Part shown: piece by piece, positions 54,469 to 61,750 of the stretch
Position numbering within the stretch: position 1 is the stretch's first letter
Layout: every line of letters begins with the position of its first letter
From: Sedimentimonas flavescens
Lineage (GTDB): Bacteria > Pseudomonadota > Alphaproteobacteria > Rhodobacterales > Rhodobacteraceae
DNA: 64,000 bases
Assembly (NCBI RefSeq): GCF_019264375.1
Contig: NZ_JAHVAI010000008.1
Coordinates: 62,001-126,000, forward strand
Direction: 5' to 3'
Notes under the pieces: model-generated
Told to the model about the DNA's origin: nothing
Database searches by the model: none
What the model saw: only the letters and a program-made list of their open reading frames with translations
Made by a program: the position numbers and the translations under genes

Positions 54469-55431
54469 ATGCACGACATCATTCCCGACATTCACGGCCA
54501 AGCGGACAAGTTGCGCCAACGCCTCAGCGCCCTCGGGTACCAGGAAAGGTCCCGTGTATGGAGACATCCCGACCCGGACCGGATCTGCGTTTTTCTCGGC
54601 GACTTTATAGATCGCGGCCCCAAGAATGGCGAAGTCATCGACATCGTACGCAGGATGCTGGACGCGGGAACGGCGCGGGCCATCATGGGCAATCACGAAC
54701 TGAACGCCATCCACTATCATACGACCGATCCACGTACGGGCGACGGCGTCCGGCCACGCTCGACGAAGAACTCCCACCAGCACCAAAGCTTCCTGAACGA
54801 ATTCCCCCTCGGCGGCGCAGGGACCCGAGACCTGATTGCTTGGATGAAATCGCTTCCGCTGTTCTTGGAGTTCGACACCTTTCGCGTGGTCCACGCCTGT
54901 TGGGACGAGGCACGGATCTCCGAACTCAGAGCGCACACCCCGAACGGCATCCTGAACGACGATCAGTTTATCGCCGCAGCAGACCCGACGACCCAGCTAT
55001 TCGACCTCGTGGAAACGGCCACGAAGGGTCCCGAATATCCTCTCCCGGGGGGCTGGGGGTTTCATGACAAGGATGGGACCTGGCGAGACCAGGTCCGCAT
55101 ACGCTGGTGGGCCCAGAACGCAACGAGTTGGGCCGAGATCGCCGCCTCGGTACCCGACCTGTCTGACCTTCCCACAGCCCCTCCACCTAAGGACATTCTG
55201 GAACGGAGCTACCCGCAGGGCGCGAAGCCCGTATTCTTCGGGCACTACTGGTTGACCGGAGACCCCGAACTTCAGGCACCCAACGCGCTTTGCCTCGATT
55301 ATTCGGCCGGGAAGACCGGGCCACTGGTGTCGTACCAAATGGATCCCGCTCAGGAGACCCTCTCGCTGCAGCACTTGAGCGGACACGAGAACGCGCAACC
55401 TCCTAAACAGGATCAAAAGGAGCGTCAGTAA
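54469..55431 (+). CDS. Metallophosphoesterase (PPP/ApaH-like)
   Basis: 320 residues from the ATG at 54469 (AGAGACG upstream). Calcineurin-like metal motifs: IPDIHGQADKLRQRL, FLGDFIDRGPKNGEVIDIV, IMGNHELNAIHYH, then VVHACWDE and FFGHYWLTG with later metal His residues. Shape of a diadenosine-tetraphosphatase or PP2A-like phosphatase with a large insert. The C-terminus is polar. Overlaps the next gene by one base (TAATG). Confidence 0.88.
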   Translation: MHDIIPDIHGQADKLRQRLSALGYQERSRVWRHPDPDRICVFLGDFIDRGPKNGEVIDIVRRMLDAGTARAIMGNHELNAIHYHTTDPRTGDGVRPRSTKNSHQHQSFLNEFPLGGAGTRDLIAWMKSLPLFLEFDTFRVVHACWDEARISELRAHTPNGILNDDQFIAAADPTTQLFDLVETATKGPEYPLPGGWGFHDKDGTWRDQVRIRWWAQNATSWAEIAASVPDLSDLPTAPPPKDILERSYPQGAKPVFFGHYWLTGDPELQAPNALCLDYSAGKTGPLVSYQMDPAQETLSLQHLSGHENAQPPKQDQKERQ

Positions 55432-55703
55432 TGTGCACTGAAGAGAAGAAAGCCCTGTCTCCCCACGTGGACCACATTCTGCTCTGGGATCGAGATCCGG
55501 TCGTCAGAACCAGCGACGATCGATGGTTCATCGAGGGCACCCACGGTTGGTTCCAAACGAAGATCACGCAGATCACATCAAGCATGAACCCTGGGTGGTT
55601 CTATAACGCGGACGACCCGGATGGCTGGAAGAAATTCTTGCCTTCCGAGGACGATGTCGCTGAAGTGGAGAGGCTAGTCTCGAGTGGCGGATCCGCCGCC
55701 TAG
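55431..55703 (+). CDS. Small protein coupled to the phosphoesterase, unknown
   Basis: 90 residues: MCTEEKKALSPHVDHILLWDRDPVVRTSDDRWFIEGTHGWFQTKITQITSSMNPGWFYNADDPDGWKKFLPSEDDVAEVERLVSSGG. Rich in Trp and Asp, no membrane segment, no family I recognise. Start overlaps the phosphoesterase stop (TAATG) and AAAAGGAGCG precedes it, so it is expressed and likely works with that enzyme. Confidence 0.75.
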   Translation: MCTEEKKALSPHVDHILLWDRDPVVRTSDDRWFIEGTHGWFQTKITQITSSMNPGWFYNADDPDGWKKFLPSEDDVAEVERLVSSGGSAA

Positions 55704-55751
55704 CTGTTGATCTTGCGCCGCGAACCTTTTCCATTTCTTCCTTCGGTACCA

Positions 55752-56186
55752 ATGTTTCGATTTGTACACACGGCTGACCTGCACCTTGATGCCCCACTGA
55801 AAAGCCTTGCGCTGAAAGACGAAAACCTCTCGGACCTTGTCGGCAACGCGACCCGCCGAGCGCTCGAGCGTATCGTCGATCTATGCCTTAAAGAGCAGGT
55901 CGACGCTCTGCTGATCGCGGGCGATCTCTATGACGGCGACATGCGCAGCATGAAAACTGCCGCCTTCCTCGTTAGCGAAATGGAACGACTGAACGAGGCC
56001 GGCATCCGTGTGTTTATGATCCGCGGAAATCACGACGCCGAAAGTGTATTAACGCGCGAACTGGAACTCCCCCCGAACGTGCATGTCTTCACGGGCCACG
56101 GCGGAAGTGTCGAGATCTCCGAAAAGGCTGTCACAATCCATGGTGTGAGCTTCGCGAAACCCCATCCTAATAAACTTTGGACCTAA
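55752..56186 (+). pseudogene. Truncated SbcD/YhaO-like nuclease
   Basis: Starts MFRFVHTADLHLDAPLKSLAL and continues ALLIAGDLYDGDMRSMKTAAFLVSEMERLNEAGIRVFMIRGNHDAE ... TIHGVSFAKPHPNKLWT. The D-H, GDL-D and GNHD metal motifs of DNA-repair nucleases are present, but homologues are over 350 residues and this one stops at about 145, just where AT-rich sequence begins. The later His motifs are lost, so activity is unlikely. The partner ATPase (YhaN/SbcC-like) is absent. Confidence 0.82.
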
Positions 56187-56650
56187 ATCACTAGTGGTGA
56201 CCTGCATTAATGACAGGAGCCACCACGCATATGATAAACTTATCGAAAATGTGCGCTCCTTTAACTTGTCGAAGCTTTGGGTGGCAAAGGAGTTCCTCGA
56301 GGACAACTGGCTTCTCGTCTTTAACGTTAGTGGATGGCGCCCGGACTTGATCCAAAAGAATAACCAGAAATACACCGCAAGTCCTAAGGGAACTGGACAA
56401 CTATTATCGTGGAAACCTAGAGATCCAACCACTGAGCCTTCATGCTTCAATCATTTTATATCTTGCTTTGAGACCCGAATGCTTTCCTTAAGATAGCATA
56501 AAAAATTCACAAGTTAGCCATCCAAATAGATCATTTGAGAAGTATAAAATGTGGAATCTCCCGTTAGGATCGGCACCAGGATCTAGCTTCTGCGCTCAAT
56601 ACTGCGTTTCCGCGCAAATATACACCAGAAAACGTCGCCGCTAATCCACA
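56187..56650. other. AT-rich gene-free stretch
   Basis: About 464 bases of low-GC sequence. Open frames on both strands (100-130 codons) overlap each other and show no family, leader or binding site, so I call none. Confidence 0.5.
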
Positions 56651-58144
56651 TTACCATTTTCTGGGCGACCCCACGCTTGCCCCATTCACCGACAGATCGC
56701 CATCTTCGGACAACTTTAGGTTCCACACTAGACCGCCATCCGCTTCCCATTTCGAGAAACCTCGCGCCATCATTAAAGCCATCAGCAAATCGCTCATTTC
56801 CGGCGGCGCAGACCGTAAGGCATTCAGAACGTTATCAAGCCCCGTCATCCGAGCAGTTGCCTGCCCTTCGGCAGGCTCGCCAGTCTTAGCATCAACATAT
56901 ATATCGCCATCCAGCATTAAGTCGTATCCTTCGCCAGATATCCACGCCGGATGCACGCTCAACTTAAACGCTCCTTTCGGAAACGACGCTTCCATCCAGG
57001 TTTGGCGCGCCTGTCGCATCGTCCAACTGTCCAGAGCATAGAGAAGCCACATATTTGCGAACTTATCTGCATTAAAATCCGAGAAGGAGAACGTCACCTT
57101 TCCTGATCTTGGAGCAATGGCGGCCTGCCAATCTGCCAATATTTTTTTGGGCAACGACAGCCCTGCAACGCCTAAAGATGCGACTACCATTCCATCTGCA
57201 GTGGCCCCCCGGGAGTCGACCGATAGCTCCAGCCCATCCACATGATATTCTCCGACTTGTGCCACTGAAATCTTTGCGTTTTCCAATTCAGCACGAACTG
57301 AAATCTGGTCAAAAAACGGGATCGCCCTTTGAGCATTTTGAATAAACTTCGCACCGTCAGCCCCCTCCAATCCAGGGTAAATTGCAAGACCCGCAGCGTC
57401 ATTCATGAGCTCCCGGATCGCATCCCAGACTACCCCGGCCAGCGAAAAATCGATCTTCAGTGCTTCCACCCCCAAAGAAGACTCTGTCGTTCGAGTGAGT
57501 GACGTAATCTCTAGGTTTATCGGCCTCTCTTCGGAAATGCTCTTATGGACTTGACCGAATTTTGCTTGACCAATCAGATCCAACGCATTTCCATTGAGTT
57601 CAGTATCTATCCAACCATCAAAACCCATGGTGCTTTCCGAGATAACGACCTTGACCCCAGGATCATTAGCAGAGTTTAAACCTTGATCATATCTGATGAC
57701 TGTCTTCCTCGTCATCGACGAAAACTCTAGGCGCACATCAGAGAAAAGCATCGTCGCTTCATCAAAATTTCCACTAAATTTTAAATCATAAATACTGAAA
57801 CGGAACTCCATATTTCCGTATTGACTCGCGCTTGTCATTCTAAATTCTTGCGGTTCACCTTCGAAGCTCCACCGCCCCGTACTCACCTCCTCGAGCTTGA
57901 TATTGTAGGGTGTAATCGCAAGTGTGTGACCCAAAGTGTCGATCCAGGAACCGAGCGGCAGCTCCGCATCGATGGTAACCAAGTATTCCTTACCTGCCCC
58001 TGTGACGTCGATCGCAGAACCCACTGGACCTAATAATGTCCGCAAATGCGACTGGATCTGCGACGCATCTGCTGACGCGCCGCTGGGCAACATCAGCGCT
58101 AGCGCCAGTGTAACCGCTACACATGCGGATCCTTTGATTTCCAT
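56651..58144 (-). CDS. Large exported protein, unknown function
   Basis: 497 residues from the ATG at 58144 (TGGAGC upstream). Signal peptide MEIKGSACVAVTLALALMLPSGASA. The mature protein is beta-rich with repeated amphipathic strands (KEYLVTIDAELPLGSWIDTLGHTLAITPYNIKLEEV, MEFRFSIYDLKFSGNFDEATMLFSDVRLEFSSMTRKTVIRYDQ). The pattern recalls periplasmic DUF2125/DUF945-type proteins of proteobacteria, but I cannot confirm it. AT-richer than the core genes, hence probably acquired. Confidence 0.75.
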   Translation of the reverse strand: MEIKGSACVAVTLALALMLPSGASADASQIQSHLRTLLGPVGSAIDVTGAGKEYLVTIDAELPLGSWIDTLGHTLAITPYNIKLEEVSTGRWSFEGEPQEFRMTSASQYGNMEFRFSIYDLKFSGNFDEATMLFSDVRLEFSSMTRKTVIRYDQGLNSANDPGVKVVISESTMGFDGWIDTELNGNALDLIGQAKFGQVHKSISEERPINLEITSLTRTTESSLGVEALKIDFSLAGVVWDAIRELMNDAAGLAIYPGLEGADGAKFIQNAQRAIPFFDQISVRAELENAKISVAQVGEYHVDGLELSVDSRGATADGMVVASLGVAGLSLPKKILADWQAAIAPRSGKVTFSFSDFNADKFANMWLLYALDSWTMRQARQTWMEASFPKGAFKLSVHPAWISGEGYDLMLDGDIYVDAKTGEPAEGQATARMTGLDNVLNALRSAPPEMSDLLMALMMARGFSKWEADGGLVWNLKLSEDGDLSVNGASVGSPRKW

Positions 58145-58328
58145 CGTATGCTCCACCACTAACACTGACTTCAAAGTTGCGTAGTGCAACCAGCAATCAT
58201 CCCCCCATTCGATACTGAAAATTTTGCCTCAGTTAATGGCGAGCTGGATCGACGATGAATTCGTTCGGCCATGATGTCCATACCTTGCAGATGGACGCAG
58301 ATTACACGACCGCGGTTCTCCTAAGGGC

Positions 58329-59015
58329 TCAACACTCCATCTCCTCAAAGATGAAGGGAAGATCCCGCTCACGCACGATACGCTGAGCATCTTCGACGGA
58401 GCCATTCATCTGAGCCCCTCGATAGTTGCTCCCAGGCTGATCGCCTTCGATGAGGTCTATATCGAGTTCGTCGAGAAGCTCCCCATCGACATCAAATGCG
58501 AAGAACTGGAAGGCGAAGCCCCGACCATCAATTGGACGCACGATGTCGTTGCCGTCTTCCTCCTCATAGCTGACCTCGTGCGTAAACCACTCGCGCAGTT
58601 CTTGGCGGAGTTTCGCGTCTTCCTCAGGGCTCAACGTCGACAGGAACTCGTAGACCTCATCAGTGTCGCAATCCTCGAGCCAGCGACTTTCATCGTCAAA
58701 CTCCTGCGAGAACCCACAAATCCACTCTCGCAAAGCCTGGATGCGGTCGAGCAGATCCCAGTGCAGGTCCCCTTCGGCGATTTCCTCGGGCTTCACGTCG
58801 TAGGCCGTGTAGCGATCCCCGGAGGGCTCGTAGTTCAGGAGCCAGAGCTCACCATCTGCCTTGACACCGAACCGGAGCGGCTCCCGCCGCAGAAGTTCAG
58901 ACGCGGTCTCGAGGATCTCTGGCGCGGCTTCCGCAACCGATGGAACGAAAGCTAAGGGCAGAAGACCCGACGCGAGGATGGTTTTCACGAAGTCACGACG
59001 GCTGAAGCAGGTCAT
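58329..59015 (-). CDS. Tat-exported acidic protein, unknown function
   Basis: 228 residues. Leader MTCFSRRDFVKTILASGLLPLAFVPSVAEAAP carries a textbook twin-arginine motif SRRDFVK. The mature protein is very acidic (ETASELLRREPL, EFDDESRWLEDCDTDEVYEFLSTLSPEEDAKLRQELREWFTHEVSYEEEDGNDIV). No cofactor motif is visible, although Tat export often implies folding before transport. GC-rich like the next three genes, with which it shares strand. Confidence 0.75.
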   Translation of the reverse strand: MTCFSRRDFVKTILASGLLPLAFVPSVAEAAPEILETASELLRREPLRFGVKADGELWLLNYEPSGDRYTAYDVKPEEIAEGDLHWDLLDRIQALREWICGFSQEFDDESRWLEDCDTDEVYEFLSTLSPEEDAKLRQELREWFTHEVSYEEEDGNDIVRPIDGRGFAFQFFAFDVDGELLDELDIDLIEGDQPGSNYRGAQMNGSVEDAQRIVRERDLPFIFEEMEC

Positions 59016-59055
59016 GGGAATGATCCTTGTGATCTAAATGGATGGAAGCTGCAGA

Positions 59056-59826
59056 TCACTGCAGATGTGCTGGCTGAAGGCCGGTCCAGGCCACGTGGAG
59101 CGCATGCCCGCGCCAGAGCGGCCGTGCATCACCCGACGCCTGCTCAGACGCTCCCGGCTCGGCAGAAGACAGCCGCACTCCCACGAAATACCCTTGAGCG
59201 CCTTTCATGGCCGGGCTCTGAGCCATCTGCGCCAACACGGGCGGTCGGGCCGGAAACGGCTCCTGGTCCCGGCTCGCGCGCAGCACGATCCAGGAAGGGC
59301 CTGTGGGGCCTTCGAACCAGATCGCCGGCTCGATGTCCGGATCGACCTGGGCCGTTAACTTGGTCACACCATGCTCTGCGGCGAGTTGCATCTGCACGAC
59401 CTGGCTCGCCATGCTGTGCAGTTCCCAATCTGTCATCTCTATCAGCGCATCGCTGACGAGTGCCGGCGGATCGACCGGCAGACCCGTATAGGCATCGACG
59501 AGCCCCCATCCCGGCAGGTCGGGGCGCCAGCCGTTGGCTCCGCGACGCATCGGCATCAGGCAGGCATGGCCCTGAGACCCCGTGGCGATGCGGTCGAGCA
59601 GCGAGCGATCCCCCGGCATGGTGAGCCGTCTGTCGACATCCTCGAGGCGGATGAAGAAGAGCTGGTTGCCGAGCCGGAACGACAGATGTTCCAGGAAGGG
59701 CGGCGTCACCGTCCGCTTGAGCCAATAGGGGAACCCGGGCGGCAGGCGTGATGCGAGATGTTCGCCTGCGGCGGTGAAGCAGGCCACGAAGTCATCGCTC
59801 GGTTCATCAGGTCGAAAGGTAAACAT
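59056..59826 (-). CDS. Conserved hypothetical protein of the metK2 locus
   Basis: 256 residues, no leader or membrane helix. Aromatic-rich (FPYWLKRTVTPPFLEHLSFRLGNQLFFIRLEDVD, NGWRPDLPGWGLVDAYTGLPVDPPALVSDALIEMTDWELHSMASQVVQMQLAAEHG). I recognise no family. It starts 4 bases after the metK2 stop, so the two are made together. Confidence 0.75.
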   Translation of the reverse strand: MFTFRPDEPSDDFVACFTAAGEHLASRLPPGFPYWLKRTVTPPFLEHLSFRLGNQLFFIRLEDVDRRLTMPGDRSLLDRIATGSQGHACLMPMRRGANGWRPDLPGWGLVDAYTGLPVDPPALVSDALIEMTDWELHSMASQVVQMQLAAEHGVTKLTAQVDPDIEPAIWFEGPTGPSWIVLRASRDQEPFPARPPVLAQMAQSPAMKGAQGYFVGVRLSSAEPGASEQASGDARPLWRGHALHVAWTGLQPAHLQ

Positions 59827-59829
59827 CGC

Positions 59830-61026
59830 TCACACCTCCATGCTGACGGACGATTGCCCGTGAGGCGCGGACGCCCCTTCAAGCGGCTCGGCAAGGCTCT
59901 CCCCCGCGCGGAGCGGCGCCTCCCAGGGCAGATCATCCCGCCCGAAATGTCCGAAGACGGCCGTGGGCGCGAAGATCGGTCGCCGCAGGTCGAGCCGATG
60001 AATGATCGCCTGTGGCGTGAAGGCCGCCTCGAGATCAATGCCCTCCTCGGCGTAGCGCCCGAAGATCTCGCGCGCCGAGACCGCGCCCTCCGCATCGATG
60101 GCGAGGCTCACCGGAGCGGCCCGGCCGATCGCATAGGCGATCTGCACCTCGCAGTTGCGCGCCCATCCCCGCGCTACGACATCGCGCGCGAGCTGGCGCG
60201 CGGCATAGGCCGCCGAGCGATCGACCTTGGTGGCGTCCTTGCCCGAGAAGGCCCCGCCGCCATGCCGTGCAGCCCCACCGTAGGTATCGACGATGATCTT
60301 GCGCCCCGTGAGCCCGGCATCCGCCGCGGGCCCGCCTTGGACGAAGCTGCCCGCCGGATTGAGGTGCAGGCGGATCCGATCGCTCCAGAGATCGCCCAGC
60401 GTCGGTCGGATTACCTCTTCGCGCAGGAGCTCCCGCAAGTCCTCGAGCCGCAGGTCCGGTGCATGCTGGCTCGACAGCACGACGTCGGTGATGCCCAGGA
60501 CGCGCCCCTTGTCGCGCGCGACGGTAACCTGGGCTTTCGCATCGGGGCCTAGGACATGACCGAGCGATCCGCGACGGAGGACATCATGGCGGCGCATCAA
60601 CGCATGGGCGAGCGCGATTGGCAGCGGCATGGCGTTCGGGGTTTCCGCGGTGGCGTAGCCGAACATCAGGCCCTGGTCCCCCGCCCCACTGTCATCCCGC
60701 CCGACGCCCGCCGCGATTTCTGGAGACTGCACGGAGAGCTCGGACAGGATCTCGAGCCGATCGAGCTCGAGCCCCCAAGTCGGGTCGTCGTAGCCGATCT
60801 GCGCGAGGACGCCCCGGGCGATTGCCTCGGCGTCGATCCGAGCCTCGGTCGAGAGTTCCCCGAGCAGAAAGAGCCGGTGCCCCTTGATCGCCGCCTCGAC
60901 GGCGACACGGGATCCGGGATCCTGGGCGAGGCAGGCATCCAGGATCGCATCGGAAATCTGGTCACAGATCTTGTCCGGATGGCCGGCCGAAACGCTCTCG
61001 GAGGTGAATAGCGAAGTCTCGAACAT
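59830..61026 (-). CDS. Second, divergent S-adenosylmethionine synthetase
   Basis: 398 residues. Retains [78 protein letters not shown] and YGHFGR-like FGHFGRDDLPWE. It departs from the housekeeping copy at usually fixed points: LLGELST for GGE, SPEIAAGVG for SPDIxQGVD, and NPAGSFVQGGPAADAGL for NPTGRFVIGGPxGDxGL. The start has GAGAGGA upstream and no SAM/SAH riboswitch. Accessory metK genes occur on plasmids and integrative elements of alphaproteobacteria; a role in supplying SAM to element methylases is inference. Confidence 0.92.
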   Translation of the reverse strand: MFETSLFTSESVSAGHPDKICDQISDAILDACLAQDPGSRVAVEAAIKGHRLFLLGELSTEARIDAEAIARGVLAQIGYDDPTWGLELDRLEILSELSVQSPEIAAGVGRDDSGAGDQGLMFGYATAETPNAMPLPIALAHALMRRHDVLRRGSLGHVLGPDAKAQVTVARDKGRVLGITDVVLSSQHAPDLRLEDLRELLREEVIRPTLGDLWSDRIRLHLNPAGSFVQGGPAADAGLTGRKIIVDTYGGAARHGGGAFSGKDATKVDRSAAYAARQLARDVVARGWARNCEVQIAYAIGRAAPVSLAIDAEGAVSAREIFGRYAEEGIDLEAAFTPQAIIHRLDLRRPIFAPTAVFGHFGRDDLPWEAPLRAGESLAEPLEGASAPHGQSSVSMEV

Positions 61027-61110
61027 GTCTTGGTCCTCTCTTTAGTGCTTTTGCCAGGATGGCCGGGCGCACAATCTGAAGTTCAAATGCCCGTGGTTGA
61101 GGTTAGGCGA

Positions 61111-61525
61111 TCAACGCGTCAGCGCGATGAATGGGGGCATGCCGATCTCGAGCCAGAGAAAGCCGTTCTGGCCTAGCGCGCGCGAGTTCGAACGCAGTGT
61201 CGAGGTGAAGGTCGAGGCAGCACAGGCCTCGCTCGGTTGGCCATGCGCCATCCTGGCCCCGCCCTTCGGCTTCGAGATGCCGGATCCCGAGCGCCTGAAG
61301 CCGTGCCTCGAGGCAGCTCTGAGCCGCTTCGTTTTTGGCGGGCATGCTTGGCTGGCTGCGGGAGTTCAAGGCCGTCAGGACCGCCGCGGTGGTCGCCCCG
61401 TGGCCGCGCAGAAGTTGGTCGATCCGATCATCGCTTAGGCCAACCCGCGCAACGCAGAGCGGCTCGCTCATGATCACGTAGTCGGTCGCCTCGTAAGCCG
61501 CAAAAAGCTCTGCCGCGCTACCCAA
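61111..61525 (-). pseudogene. DUF3293 protein with a frameshift in a GC repeat
   Basis: Starts at a TTG (61525) with GGAGGG seven bases upstream. YVIMSEPLCVARVGLSDDRIDQLLRGHGATTAAVLTALNSRSQPSMPAKNEAAQSCLEARLQALGIRHLEAEGRGQDGAWPTERGLCCLDLHLDTAFELAR follows the DUF3293 pattern. At the tract GCGCGCGCG (61176-61184) the frame slips; the expected ending ALGQNGFLWLEIGMPPFIALTR is present in another frame and stops at 61111. Loss of one GC unit explains it. Unshifted, the protein would end at 61103 with an unrelated tail. Confidence 0.78.
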
Positions 61526-61750
61526 TGAAAAACCCTCCGTCGCTGTGGCGAGGAGGGCTGACGACGTAACCTACGACCCCTTGGTTGCCCATCGGCCGCA
61601 TCCCCTTTCGGGAACCACCTTGCCGGGTCTCGGCAGGTTGGCGTGGACGTCAGCCCAACTCTTGATGCTGATCCTTGGGTACTCCAACCGCCAAACGCAG
61701 TCAAGCGCTGCTAAGTCGCGTCGATCATCAACGTCTTCGGAACTGAACAC

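Noticed and set aside
56187-56500. Open frames of 100-133 codons on both strands in AT-rich DNA
   Set aside because: They overlap one another, lack start sites and families, and low GC here makes chance frames harder to exclude but not convincing.
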